Positions 25,205 through 34,180 of a stretch of 64,000 nt of DNA are shown piece by piece; position 1 is the stretch's first letter; every line of letters starts with the position of its first letter. The notes beneath the pieces are model-generated. The model was not told where the DNA came from, made no database searches, and worked only from the letters and a program-made list of their open reading frames with translations. Position numbers and translations under genes: made by a program. The DNA is taken from positions 50,576-114,575 of the forward strand of contig NZ_FQUC01000014.1 of the NCBI RefSeq assembly GCF_900128985.1, read 5' to 3'. The stretch is from Indolivaga macrotermitis (GTDB taxonomy: Bacteria > Bacteroidota > Bacteroidia > Bacteroidales > Dysgonomonadaceae).

Positions 25205-25606
25205 ATGGAAGCATCAACACAAACACTGTTCAATACTTTTGGCTACACTATCAATGATTATGCAACTAGTATTTTAAATAAGACAGAGGGAGCTATAAAA
25301 CAAATGTTCCCTAAGGCAATATTACTGTGTACCGATTGCCTCAATCAAGAACATAATACGTCTGAAATATTTCTCGAGGTACAAATTGAAGGTGCGACCA
25401 TATCCTGCACATTTAATAGTAAGACTAATGTATGTGATTTTTTACATATCTTTTTCGATGACGACAAAAACCTGTGTGACCTTATCCGTGTCTGTAACTT
25501 GGTTTATAGTTATGATCTAAATAAAAGCTGGTGGTATTCAGATCAGTTTATCGTCTGTTTGAAAAAAGACCAAAAAGATATAGCCATTGCATTTGCAGCT
25601 CGCTGA
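25205..25606 (+). CDS. hypothetical protein, 133 residues
   Basis: Soluble cytoplasmic protein, no signal peptide, no family recognised. It contains three closely spaced cysteines (LLCTDCLN, ATISC) and an aromatic stretch SWWYSDQF near the C-terminus. Faces the leftward PepSY-like gene; a weak hairpin lies between the two stop codons near 25627-25655. Function unknown. Confidence 0.6.
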   Translation: MEASTQTLFNTFGYTINDYATSILNKTEGAIKQMFPKAILLCTDCLNQEHNTSEIFLEVQIEGATISCTFNSKTNVCDFLHIFFDDDKNLCDLIRVCNLVYSYDLNKSWWYSDQFIVCLKKDQKDIAIAFAAR

Positions 25607-25652
25607 TAATCTTTAACCCCTTGGTGGAGAACTCAAATCACGAGATTTGTTC

Positions 25653-26168
25653 TTACACATGCAGAATTGTTCCGTCGGATCGTAAGACTATAATTCGCTC
25701 GTGATCATTCCTTTCCAACTCCAGCTTGTATATTGTTTGCGAACCGTATATCATCTTGGTTATCTCTTCGAAATGATAATCGGGATATACAGCAATAGAA
25801 GCGTTTTTTACTATTGCAGGAAGGTCTTTCTCTTCAATTTCGTATTTGTAGGCAATTAAATTGGCTTCTTTGTTATAATAGGCTTTATAATCTGTATCTC
25901 CTATTTCGAATTTTACACTGTAGATATCATTGCTCATTTTCCATTCTATGTCCTTAGCCTGAGGAAAGTCTGTCCGGTGTTGCTTTGACAGCTGGTCTGT
26001 AGGACGGGTCTTTGCCGGATGGGATATTTCGTAAATGTTCAATAAAGAATCGGCTGTCTCATAGGTGTATTGGGAAGAAACAGGCGGAGTAACCTCAATC
26101 GTCCTGTGTTGACAGGAAATTAGCAGGAGGCTGATGGTATAGAATACGGCTGTGGGGTATATTCTCAT
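25653..26168 (-). CDS. PepSY-like lipoprotein adjacent to the sensor kinase
   Basis: 171 residues with a lipoprotein signal ending LLISC. Residues ~65-170 form one PepSY-like (BLIP-like, DUF2874) domain with the signature FPQAKDIEWKMSNDIYSVKFEI, then DTDYKAYY and a C-terminal strand ending SDGTILHV. The same signature recurs three times in the 513-residue protein at 29220-30761. Its start is two bases from the kinase stop, so the two are one operon. A periplasmic modulator of the kinase is a natural guess. Confidence 0.78.
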   Translation of the reverse strand: MRIYPTAVFYTISLLLISCQHRTIEVTPPVSSQYTYETADSLLNIYEISHPAKTRPTDQLSKQHRTDFPQAKDIEWKMSNDIYSVKFEIGDTDYKAYYNKEANLIAYKYEIEEKDLPAIVKNASIAVYPDYHFEEITKMIYGSQTIYKLELERNDHERIIVLRSDGTILHV

Positions 26169-26169
26169 T

Positions 26170-27447
26170 TCAGTTAAATTTTAGGGTGATTGTATGTATA
26201 CCATTAGAATAGTTATGATTTATTTGTATGTTGTATTGTTCGACAATTGTTTTCACTATGGAAAGCCCTAATCCCGACGATTGTTTACTGCCGGAGTACG
26301 AAACATATCGACTGAAAATATCAGTATTGTCGGGAGGTAAAGGTTCGCCACTGTTGGATATCGTAATTGTTTTATTGTCGAAAACTATATTTATATGTCC
26401 ACCTGTTTTGTTGTGGGCAATTGCATTTTTTACGAGGTTATTTACCATAATAAAAGCCAGATCCCGGTTCATGTTTATTTGGGGGATACCTCTTTTTTCA
26501 GTGTTTATGGTTATTTCCTTATAGTCAGCTAAAGCTTCGAAATCTTCCAGAACCTCATCGAATACATGTGTGAAGTCGATAAGTTCATTTCTGGTGAACT
26601 GTTTGTTTTTTATTTTAGATAGTAACAATAATGTATTATTTAATCTTTTAGTTCGTCCCAGACTGTTAATCACTACGTTTATATCTTCAACTTGCTGTTG
26701 AGAAAGACTATCGTCATTCATCATCAGTTCTAATTTTCCTATAGCTATCGCAATAGGAGTTTGAAGTTCATGGGATGCGTTTTCGATAAAATGCCTTTGT
26801 TCGGCATATGCATTAATGTTCTTTTCCAATAATTCTTTAACCGATTCTATCAGGTCTGAGTATTCGGATATGGAAGTTGTGGGCAAATCGGGCATCTGCC
26901 TCTCGTTTAGTTTGAAATGCTTAAGTTGGCTCAGAAGGGTGTAAAAGGGTTTACTGCTTTTGTTGATGATTCTTTTAGTCGCAATTATCAGGAATAGCGA
27001 AAGTGCTACCCATAATGTCATGAGAAGATAAAGCATATTCTCGATCATATCGTCGCTCTCGACTGTGGATGTAAATATCTTTATCCGGTAATATTCGTTA
27101 TCTTGGGTACAAAGAAAAGCTGTTGTCAGCATGCGTACTTCTTCCTTCTCTTGCTCACTTTCGAAATATACGAATGTGTTGGAGTATACTTCTTTCATGC
27201 CAATGGCTTCTTCGTACGATATTTTCTCGATAAAGAGATTTAAGGGATCGTATTTTGCCATATTATCCATGAAGTCGGGAATTTTATTGGCTTCCAATAT
27301 CAATTCCTGTTTCAGATTGTTAAGACCTTCATCTATTCCGTCATATATTTCATTCATTTGTTTGAAGAAATAGATAACAGACCAGATCAGTAAGATCAGT
27401 ATAAAAAGAAGAGATAGTCTCAACGTCAGATAATTTGCCAGTTTCAT
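26170..27447 (-). CDS. sensor histidine kinase
   Basis: Inner-membrane kinase of 425 residues. Transmembrane helices at ~10-28 and ~135-155 flank a periplasmic domain of about 105 residues without a recognised fold. A HisKA domain follows with the phospho-acceptor His in ENASHELQTPIA (~225), then an HATPase domain with the N box NNLVKNAIAHN and the glycine box SSGLGLSIVKTI. It lies 36 bases after the response regulator gene and two bases before the PepSY-like lipoprotein gene. Signal unknown. Confidence 0.92.
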   Translation of the reverse strand: MKLANYLTLRLSLLFILILLIWSVIYFFKQMNEIYDGIDEGLNNLKQELILEANKIPDFMDNMAKYDPLNLFIEKISYEEAIGMKEVYSNTFVYFESEQEKEEVRMLTTAFLCTQDNEYYRIKIFTSTVESDDMIENMLYLLMTLWVALSLFLIIATKRIINKSSKPFYTLLSQLKHFKLNERQMPDLPTTSISEYSDLIESVKELLEKNINAYAEQRHFIENASHELQTPIAIAIGKLELMMNDDSLSQQQVEDINVVINSLGRTKRLNNTLLLLSKIKNKQFTRNELIDFTHVFDEVLEDFEALADYKEITINTEKRGIPQINMNRDLAFIMVNNLVKNAIAHNKTGGHINIVFDNKTITISNSGEPLPPDNTDIFSRYVSYSGSKQSSGLGLSIVKTIVEQYNIQINHNYSNGIHTITLKFN

Positions 27448-27483
27448 ATTATTCGTTCAGGAAAAGACATTATCACTCGGGTT

Positions 27484-28164
27484 TTAAACGGTTACTTTAT
27501 AACCTACACCATATACATTAGAGATGGTTATATTGGCATCATTCTCTTTCAGCTTTTTTCTGAGATTTTTAACCTGGGAGTACACAAAGTCGAAGTTATC
27601 TGCCATATCTATATTATCTCCCCATACGTGTTCGGCCAAAGTCTCTTTTGTTATCAGGCGGTTTGTGTTTACAACGAAAAAAGATAGGATATCGAATTCT
27701 TTCCTGTTTAACTTAAGTTCCGTTCCGTCAATCTCCACAATTCTCGCAGAGAAGTCTATGAATAGATTGCCCAAAGTCAGATTGTTTTTTCCTCCTTGCT
27801 GCTTCCTGCGGATTACCGCCTTGATGCGTGATGATAATTCCGCCAGATGAAACGGCTTAGCAAGGTAATCGTCTGCCCCCGAATCCAGACCACTGATTTT
27901 ATCATCGACCGAATCTCTTGCGGATATAATAATGACATTGCCGCGGATACCCTTTTTTTTCATTTCCTCAAGTATCTTCAGCCCGTTTCCTCCGGGTAGA
28001 TTGATATCTAAAAGAATGCAGTCATATTCGTACATGGCAATTTTCTCCATTCCAGAGTCGAAGTCTGTAGCTCTTTCTACCAGAAAGTTTTCGGACTCCA
28101 TAAATGTTTCTATAGACTTCAGCATTTCAAATTCGTCCTCAATAACAAGTATCTTCATTCGCAA
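27484..28164 (-). CDS. OmpR-family response regulator
   Basis: 226 residues: receiver domain (~3-115) with the acidic pair in VIEDEFE, phospho-acceptor Asp in DCILLDINLPGG (~54) and Lys in LAKPFHL, followed by a winged-helix DNA-binding domain (~130-225) with LNRKEFDILSFFV and the closing VYGVGYKV. Partner of the kinase immediately downstream. The PepSY-like genes upstream, beyond a terminator-like hairpin, are the probable targets, by analogy with similar Bacteroidota loci. Confidence 0.93.
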   Translation of the reverse strand: MRMKILVIEDEFEMLKSIETFMESENFLVERATDFDSGMEKIAMYEYDCILLDINLPGGNGLKILEEMKKKGIRGNVIIISARDSVDDKISGLDSGADDYLAKPFHLAELSSRIKAVIRRKQQGGKNNLTLGNLFIDFSARIVEIDGTELKLNRKEFDILSFFVVNTNRLITKETLAEHVWGDNIDMADNFDFVYSQVKNLRKKLKENDANITISNVYGVGYKVTV

Positions 28165-28226
28165 ATGGTTATAGTGAATATTTCAAATTTAGAAAAAAAT
28201 AGCAGCTTACAGTAACGAAAATAGAA

Positions 28227-28251
28227 GGAAATACCAGAGATTGGTATTTCC
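28227..28251 (-). terminator. hairpin between the PepSY-like genes and the two-component system
   Basis: GGAAATACCA and TGGTATTTCC form a perfect 10 bp stem with a 5-base loop; on the minus strand it is followed by TTCTATTTTCG. It probably ends the PepSY-like transcript before the response regulator gene. Confidence 0.55.
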
Positions 28252-28280
28252 TCCACCTTTTGGTTGTTTATGAAAATAAT

Positions 28281-28733
28281 TTAATAATCAATAGTCCTGA
28301 AAGTTCCGTTCCATTCGAAAATCAGTTCCAGATTATTATTAAGGGTCACTTCATAGCCATTCTTCTGGTTGTCTTTGTCTATTTCGACAATGTACTGGCT
28401 GGGATATGTTGTTTGTACGTATTCGGAAACAATGTCCAGTGGTGATAGTGCAAGGATACTTGCCGGTAATTGCTGATGATTTCCATCAACGTTTTTCCAT
28501 ACCCCTTGTTTGTCGAAATCGACTTCATAACCGTTTGACAGATACACATCGTAGCTGTCGTTATCTTCTTCTACAAGCCGTACCGTAACGCCGGGGAAGT
28601 GAGTTTCTATAAATAGCCGCGATTCGGCAGGCAGGCTTTCGTAAGAGATCTTCTTGTCATCGTCATCATCACTGCATGAAGTATACGTAAATGCCAGTGT
28701 GATAATGCTTAATGTAAATAGTAACTTTTTCAT
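28281..28733 (-). CDS. PepSY-like lipoprotein with an acidic linker
   Basis: 150 residues from the ATG at 28733; a frame to 28757 overlaps the neighbour and is less likely. Lipoprotein signal ends YTSCS, then DDDDDKK. Two PepSY-like (DUF2874) halves follow: LPAESRLFIETHFPGVTVRLVEE with YEVDFDKQGVW, and YVQTTYPSQYIVEIDKD with LELIFEWNGTF. Last of three leftward genes of this type. The family is envelope-located; the binding partner is unknown. Confidence 0.78.
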   Translation of the reverse strand: MKKLLFTLSIITLAFTYTSCSDDDDDKKISYESLPAESRLFIETHFPGVTVRLVEEDNDSYDVYLSNGYEVDFDKQGVWKNVDGNHQQLPASILALSPLDIVSEYVQTTYPSQYIVEIDKDNQKNGYEVTLNNNLELIFEWNGTFRTIDY

Positions 28734-28746
28734 TTCTTTTGAGTGT

Positions 28747-29190
28747 TTATTTATCAATTCCTATATAGTTTCCTTGTTTATTAAATATGAGTTCAATATA
28801 ATTGTTCGATATATTTACCTCATACCGGTTATCGTCTATCGAGACTTTTATTATCATCGATTCCGGATATTTTTCTCTAACAAATGAGGTTATTCCGGCT
28901 GGTATTAATTGAGAGGGAACCGACGCGTTATGCCTCTCTATTTTATCCCATTCCCTATTCCATTTGAATTCGACATAAGTATCGTCTTCCAGCCAGACAC
29001 CATAATCGAGAAAGTCGATCTCTGCACTGCGTATATTGGTTTCAGGGAAATTTGTATCAATAAAGTCTACGATACTTTTCGGTAGACTGTCTTTAGCTAC
29101 AAGCCTGTTATCGTTATATACATCCAGTACAAAGAATGATAAGCAAGCTATGGCTATAATGGCAATTGCGGTAATGATAATCTTTTTCAT
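28747..29190 (-). CDS. PepSY-like periplasmic or membrane-anchored protein
   Basis: 147 residues. The N-terminal hydrophobic stretch (ITAIAIIAIACLSFFVLDV) is a signal or anchor; the Cys at ~16 could be a lipobox but is not ideal. The rest is a two-halved PepSY-like domain: FIDTNFPETNIRSAEIDFLDYGVWL and FVREKYPESMIIKVSI, ending LIFNKQGNYIGI. It lies 29 bases after the triple-domain gene and 13 bases before the next. Likely part of the same transcript. Confidence 0.75.
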   Translation of the reverse strand: MKKIIITAIAIIAIACLSFFVLDVYNDNRLVAKDSLPKSIVDFIDTNFPETNIRSAEIDFLDYGVWLEDDTYVEFKWNREWDKIERHNASVPSQLIPAGITSFVREKYPESMIIKVSIDDNRYEVNISNNYIELIFNKQGNYIGIDK

Positions 29191-29219
29191 AATTGCATGG
29201 AGTTATGATTGGTGTCTGT

Positions 29220-30761
29220 TTAATAATCAGTAATTTCACTGATAAATGCCCCGTCTTCTTTGTATATCACAATTAATTCGGCATCAGTACGTTTGTTTTC
29301 CAATTCGATGATATATCCTTTTATTGTACCTTTCTGGAAATAATCACAGCCATCGACTTTATATTCAGTGTATTTAGCTGCAACGGCATTTTGTACAGTG
29401 CTTGCTATAGTGGGGTATCTTACTTCCTGAGTGTACATTAATAATGTTCCATCGCTTACATACCATGCTTCGTAATCAACATTAGCTATTTCAAAATCTA
29501 CCTTATATACATTACCAACATAGTCCCAGTCGATATCTCGTGCTGATGCAAATTGGCTGTTGAAAGCTGTAGTTACTAATACCGGAACATTGGCTGCGTT
29601 TATATCTTTATCCCTGCCTTGTTGATAGCTTGCTAATAAGGCGTCTATCTCGTCGTCGGTATAGTTTCCGTCAACAGGTATTTCAGGTGTGGTTACTGGT
29701 TCTTCGGTATTGTCTCCTGAAGTGCTTGCCTTGTAGAATGAATTGGATATATATGTTCCGTCTTCGGTGAAGTATGCATCTTCTTCAATATTGAGGTTTT
29801 CTAATTCTACTAGATACCCTGCACTATTGGCTTTGATTACTTTTTCGACATCTTCGATTGTATAACCGTTGAATTTGTCAGATATCGCTGTTTGTACACT
29901 TTGGGGTAATGATGATTTGGTTATGTCGAATCTGTATGCCAGTAATGTTCCATCTGAATTGTACCATGCGTCATAGTCTACATTGTTGATCTCAAAATCT
30001 ACTTTATAAACATTAGCCGAGGTTTCCCAATCAATATCCCGTGCATTAGGGAATACAGTCTTAAAGTTTGAGGAAATAGCTGATGGCACATTGGCCGGAA
30101 GAATATCGGTGTCGTTCCCCGAATAGTATGCGGCAATAAGAGCATCTGTTGCTTCGTCTGTAAGTGTACCACTGATTTCGGGAGTCGAAGTTTCGGCATC
30201 GTTGGCGGGTTTTACAGAATCATCTTCCCAAAGGTTCTTGGAGATAAAAGTTCCGTCTTCTTTGTAAAAAGCATGAACTTCTGTCTTGTTTTTCTTCAGG
30301 TCGACATAGTATCCAATAATTTCGCCTTTATATACTTTCTCCGCTTCATCAAGAGTATATCCTGTATAATCGCTCGCTATAGCAGATGAAACGGCTGAAG
30401 GCAATTCGCCGTTCGCTATGTCATATTTGTACATCAGTAAATTGGCATTGCTGTCGTACCATGCTTCGTAATCGACATTGCTGATTTCGAAGTCTATTTC
30501 GTATACGTTGTTTGATGCCTTCCATTCAACATCGGTTGCGTTAGGGAATTTCTTGTCGAATTCTGTCTGAATATTGCTTACCGATTGAGCGGATGTGGAA
30601 GGGGCTGAATAGTATTCAGCAATTCTGAGTTTGATCTCACTTTGCTGAATACCTGTTACTTCTGTACCTCCATCGATTAGGTCGGAATTATTGTCATTGC
30701 TGCATCCTACACTAAACAGGATGAAGGAGCTTAAAAAAAGAGTTGTTACTAAAGACTTCAT
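29220..30761 (-). CDS. lipoprotein with three tandem PepSY-like domains
   Basis: 513 residues, lipoprotein signal ending SVGCS. Three homologous units of about 140-150 residues start near residues 65, 230 and 390. Each has a signature of the type FPNATDVEWKASNNVYEIDFEI, then VDYEAWY, LLMYKYDI, and a second half with AxxY.GY and EDGTFIS. Linkers between units are acidic and threonine/proline-rich. Each unit is the size of one stand-alone PepSY-like (DUF2874) protein. It is first gene of the leftward cluster above the two-component genes and may be a multivalent ligand binder. Confidence 0.82.
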   Translation of the reverse strand: MKSLVTTLFLSSFILFSVGCSNDNNSDLIDGGTEVTGIQQSEIKLRIAEYYSAPSTSAQSVSNIQTEFDKKFPNATDVEWKASNNVYEIDFEISNVDYEAWYDSNANLLMYKYDIANGELPSAVSSAIASDYTGYTLDEAEKVYKGEIIGYYVDLKKNKTEVHAFYKEDGTFISKNLWEDDSVKPANDAETSTPEISGTLTDEATDALIAAYYSGNDTDILPANVPSAISSNFKTVFPNARDIDWETSANVYKVDFEINNVDYDAWYNSDGTLLAYRFDITKSSLPQSVQTAISDKFNGYTIEDVEKVIKANSAGYLVELENLNIEEDAYFTEDGTYISNSFYKASTSGDNTEEPVTTPEIPVDGNYTDDEIDALLASYQQGRDKDINAANVPVLVTTAFNSQFASARDIDWDYVGNVYKVDFEIANVDYEAWYVSDGTLLMYTQEVRYPTIASTVQNAVAAKYTEYKVDGCDYFQKGTIKGYIIELENKRTDAELIVIYKEDGAFISEITDY

Positions 30762-31026
30762 ATTTATAATGTAATTTTAATTAGATGATTTCTCATTAAG
30801 CTTGCATGCTTAGATTCTTGGACATTCAAGAATATATTGCAAAGGAAATGGGCAAATCTGGAAATATTTGGGAATAATCGGGTCTCGGGGTAAATGCTTT
30901 GGAGGAAGTCTTTGGCAGTTGCTTGATTTATAGTTAATAAAACTCAAAAAATTACAGCAGAAGTTTATGAGTATTGTCTCTTTTTAATAAAATTATTACA
31001 TTTAAAATCGAATCAAACTACATGCT

Positions 31027-31926
31027 ATGATAGAAAGCCTGACTGAGTTTTACGAACGTATAAACAGTAGAGGTCCTATGATTTTAAATAAGGGGGAGGA
31101 ATATATTGATATTGATGCAAGCAAATGTAATATAGGGAAAACCTCTTTCAGCTACCGGGATTTTTATAAGGTTGCCTTAGTTCTGGATATCGGTAAATTA
31201 TATTATGCCGACAGATGGATAATGGTGGACAGACCGGCTATTCTCTTTTCGAATCCGTTGATTCCTTATGCGTGGGAAGCAATTGAAGCAGGAAGCGAAA
31301 GAGGAATGTATTGTATATTTAATGAATCTTTTCTTAAATCGGGAGACCGCAACAGTTCGTTAGCGGAAACTCCGCTTCTCGACATTTCCAAAGAACGTAT
31401 CTATTTTATAGATGACAACACTGTAAACAATATAAAAGAACTGTTTGCTAAAATGCAAGCGGAACTAACATCTGACTATACACAAAAAGCCGATGTTCTG
31501 CGTTCGTACCTCCATTTACTTGTACATGAGTCAGTGAGGGGGCAGTTATCGGATTCTTATATTCCCCAGAAAAATGCGGGACAACGTACAGCTGAATTAT
31601 TTTTGGCTTTACTGGAACGTCAGTTCCCGGTCGAAATACCGTATAAGGGACTAACACTTAAAACAGCAAATGATTATGCCGAACGTTTATCTGTACATGT
31701 AAATCATCTCAACAGGGTGGTTAAATCAAGTACGGGCAGAACTACATCGACATTAATTATAAACAGAATTGTACAGGAAGGAGTGCAATTGCTCCAACAT
31801 TCTAACTATTCGGTAGGGGAGATAGCTTTTGCTCTGGGCTTCGAAGAACCCGCATCTTTTAGTAATTTTATAAAGAAACATACGGATTTATCACCGACAG
31901 CACATCGATCGCCTCAAATTGTTTGA
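31027..31926 (+). CDS. AraC-family transcription regulator
   Basis: 299 residues. N-terminal effector domain (cupin-like AraC_N region, ~15-160) and a C-terminal AraC HTH pair (~200-295) with VHVNHLNRVVKSSTGRTTSTLI and YSVGEIAFALGFEEPASFSNFIKKHT. It stands at the head of the rightward redox/Tat cluster, 86 bases before the flavodoxin gene, and is the likely activator of it. The effector is unknown. Confidence 0.88.
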   Translation: MIESLTEFYERINSRGPMILNKGEEYIDIDASKCNIGKTSFSYRDFYKVALVLDIGKLYYADRWIMVDRPAILFSNPLIPYAWEAIEAGSERGMYCIFNESFLKSGDRNSSLAETPLLDISKERIYFIDDNTVNNIKELFAKMQAELTSDYTQKADVLRSYLHLLVHESVRGQLSDSYIPQKNAGQRTAELFLALLERQFPVEIPYKGLTLKTANDYAERLSVHVNHLNRVVKSSTGRTTSTLIINRIVQEGVQLLQHSNYSVGEIAFALGFEEPASFSNFIKKHTDLSPTAHRSPQIV

Positions 31927-32011
31927 ATTGAACAAATGATCGTTTGATTTGCAATAGTGATGATTTCCTCTCCATGGTAATTTTGGTAAACGAACTAAGT
32001 AATTTACAAAC

Positions 32012-32581
32012 ATGAAAACAAAGTCGTTATTATCAGTTATTATTATCATGCTATTTATCGGAAGTCTCAATGTGTGTGCGCAATCGTCAACTAATCAAAA
32101 GAAAGCTTTGATAGTTTATTATTCTCTGCGTAATGGTAATACCCGTATAGTTGCAGAACATATTCAAAAGAGTGTAGGCGGTGATATCTTTAGGATAGAA
32201 ACCGTAAATGATTATCCGTCTGTCTATAATGAGGTTACAGCACAGGCAAAAAGAGAATTGGAATCGGGATACAGGCCGCCACTTAAAAACAAAGTCAAGG
32301 ATTTTAGTCAATATGATGTAATATATATCGGGTCTCCTAATTGGTGGAATACAATTGCTCCGGCTGTTATGACTTTTTTGGAAAGTTATAATTTCGAAGG
32401 CAAAACAATTGTTCCTTTTATCACTCACGAAGGTAGCCGGCTGGGAGCTAGTGTAACCGATATTAAGAAAATGGCACCTAAAGCAACCGTTCTGAAAGGA
32501 CTTCCGGTTAGGGGAGGTTCGGTAAACGAAGCTATGCCTGATGTTCAGAGATGGCTGAAAGATCTAGGGCTGATAAAGTAA
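32012..32581 (+). CDS. secreted flavodoxin
   Basis: 189 residues. A Sec signal peptide (~1-24, ending NVCAQ) precedes a flavodoxin domain with the FMN phosphate loop YYSLRNGNTRIVAEHI, YIGSPNWWNTIAP and a final VRGGSVNEAM segment, the flavodoxin_4 pattern. Export of a flavodoxin is unusual, since most act in the cytoplasm; Bacteroidota do have periplasmic members. It precedes the polyferredoxin gene by 42 bases and may shuttle electrons to or from periplasmic partners. Confidence 0.85.
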   Translation: MKTKSLLSVIIIMLFIGSLNVCAQSSTNQKKALIVYYSLRNGNTRIVAEHIQKSVGGDIFRIETVNDYPSVYNEVTAQAKRELESGYRPPLKNKVKDFSQYDVIYIGSPNWWNTIAPAVMTFLESYNFEGKTIVPFITHEGSRLGASVTDIKKMAPKATVLKGLPVRGGSVNEAMPDVQRWLKDLGLIK

Positions 32582-32623
32582 TACTCTGATTAAAAACTTA
32601 AATAACCACTTTAAAAGAAGAAC

Positions 32624-34147
32624 ATGCTACGAAAAATCAGGATTATAACTGCCGGTATATTCTTTTTTCTTACGACCTTGTTGTTTCTGGATTTCACCGG
32701 ATCATTTCACTTATGGTTTGGTTGGATGGCAAAAGTACAACTCGTCCCTGCTATACTGGCGGTAAATGTAGTCGCAATTATTTTTCTGCTACTACTCACA
32801 TTTATTTTTGGTAGATTATACTGTTCTGTAATATGTCCGTTGGGGGTATTTCAGGATGGCATATCTAATGTATCGGGGAGAAGAAAAGGCAAGAAAAACC
32901 GTTTCAGGTACTCTTCTCCTAAATCGTACTTACGCTATGGCGTACTGGCATTGTTTGTAGTTTCTATGCTTGCCGGTATCAGTGTCGTTGTTTCCGCTCT
33001 GGATCCTTATGCTTCGTATGGGCGAATGGCGTCTGGATTCTTAACTCCTCTTTACCGTTGGGGTAATAATCTCTTAGCTCTGGTTGCAGAACGGATTGAC
33101 AGTTATGCCTTTTATTCGGTAGATGTTTGGATGAAGAGTTGGATTGTATTCGGTGTAGCAGTAGCAAGTCTTGGAATAATTGCAATTCTTGCATGGAGAC
33201 ATGGGAGAACGTATTGTAATACGATTTGTCCGGTTGGGACATTACTTGGGTTTATCTCACGTTTTTCGATCTTCAAACTTCATTTTGAATTAGAAAAATG
33301 TAATGGGTGCGGCTTGTGTGCCCGTAATTGTAAATCGTCTTGTATTGATGCCAAAACAAAGAATATAGATTACAGTAGGTGTGTAACCTGCTTTAACTGT
33401 GTGGAGAAATGCAAATCGGGAGCAATCGTATATACATCTCGAAAATGGGGCGCTAGCAAAACTCCGGTAGATACTGTGGATGTGCATCATACTTCGAATA
33501 CGGAAAATGATAAGGATGGAATGTCGCGCCGCAGTGTACTTTCATTGTTAGGATTACTGGCTTTTACTAATATTGTAAAATCTCAACAGATAAAGGTTGA
33601 TGGTGGATTAGCTACTATTGAGGATAAGAAAATACCGGATAGGAAAACTCCTATTGTTCCACCTGGAGCATTAAGTGCCCAAAATATGAAGCAGCATTGT
33701 ACTGCCTGCCAATTGTGTATATCGGGTTGCCCTAATGGAGTATTGCGCCCGTCGAGTAAGCTTGTCACGTTGATGCAGCCGGAGATGTCTTATGAAAGAG
33801 GGTATTGCCGTCCCGAATGTGTGGAATGTTCGCAGGTATGTCCTGCCGGAGCCATAAAACCGATAGACATTGCTGAAAAATCTGCAATATCTATTGGCTT
33901 AGCTGTCTGGATTAAAGATAATTGTGTGGTGAATACAGATGAGGTACAATGTAATAGCTGTGAATATCATTGTCCCACAGGAGCTATTACTTTAGTCGAC
34001 AGGGATCCCGGTTATAGTGATTCTCTAAAGATTCCTACAGTGGACAAGGAGCTTTGTATCGGATGCGGGGCATGCGAAAATCTGTGTCCGGCACGTCCGT
34101 TTAGTGCAATTTATGTAGAAGGTAATGTCAGGCATCATTCTATCTAA
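32624..34147 (+). CDS. NapH/NapG-type fusion polyferredoxin with internal twin-arginine motif
   Basis: 507-residue Fe-S membrane protein. About four or five transmembrane helices fill residues 8-215, with NapH-like CxxxCP motifs in CSVICPLG (~66) and CNTICPVG (~198). Two [4Fe-4S] motifs follow (CNGCGLCARNC ~225, CVTCFNCVEKC ~253). Near residue 300 is SRRSVLSLLGLLAF, a twin-arginine motif plus hydrophobic segment, and then a NapG-like part with four more cluster motifs (CTACQLCISGC, CVECSQVC, CNSCEYHC, CIGCGACENLC). The layout implies cytoplasmic clusters, a Tat-inserted helix and periplasmic clusters. Electron carrier role is inference. Confidence 0.85.
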   Translation: MLRKIRIITAGIFFFLTTLLFLDFTGSFHLWFGWMAKVQLVPAILAVNVVAIIFLLLLTFIFGRLYCSVICPLGVFQDGISNVSGRRKGKKNRFRYSSPKSYLRYGVLALFVVSMLAGISVVVSALDPYASYGRMASGFLTPLYRWGNNLLALVAERIDSYAFYSVDVWMKSWIVFGVAVASLGIIAILAWRHGRTYCNTICPVGTLLGFISRFSIFKLHFELEKCNGCGLCARNCKSSCIDAKTKNIDYSRCVTCFNCVEKCKSGAIVYTSRKWGASKTPVDTVDVHHTSNTENDKDGMSRRSVLSLLGLLAFTNIVKSQQIKVDGGLATIEDKKIPDRKTPIVPPGALSAQNMKQHCTACQLCISGCPNGVLRPSSKLVTLMQPEMSYERGYCRPECVECSQVCPAGAIKPIDIAEKSAISIGLAVWIKDNCVVNTDEVQCNSCEYHCPTGAITLVDRDPGYSDSLKIPTVDKELCIGCGACENLCPARPFSAIYVEGNVRHHSI

Positions 34148-34180
34148 GGTCTCGAACCTTAAAAAAAATGGATAAATAGT

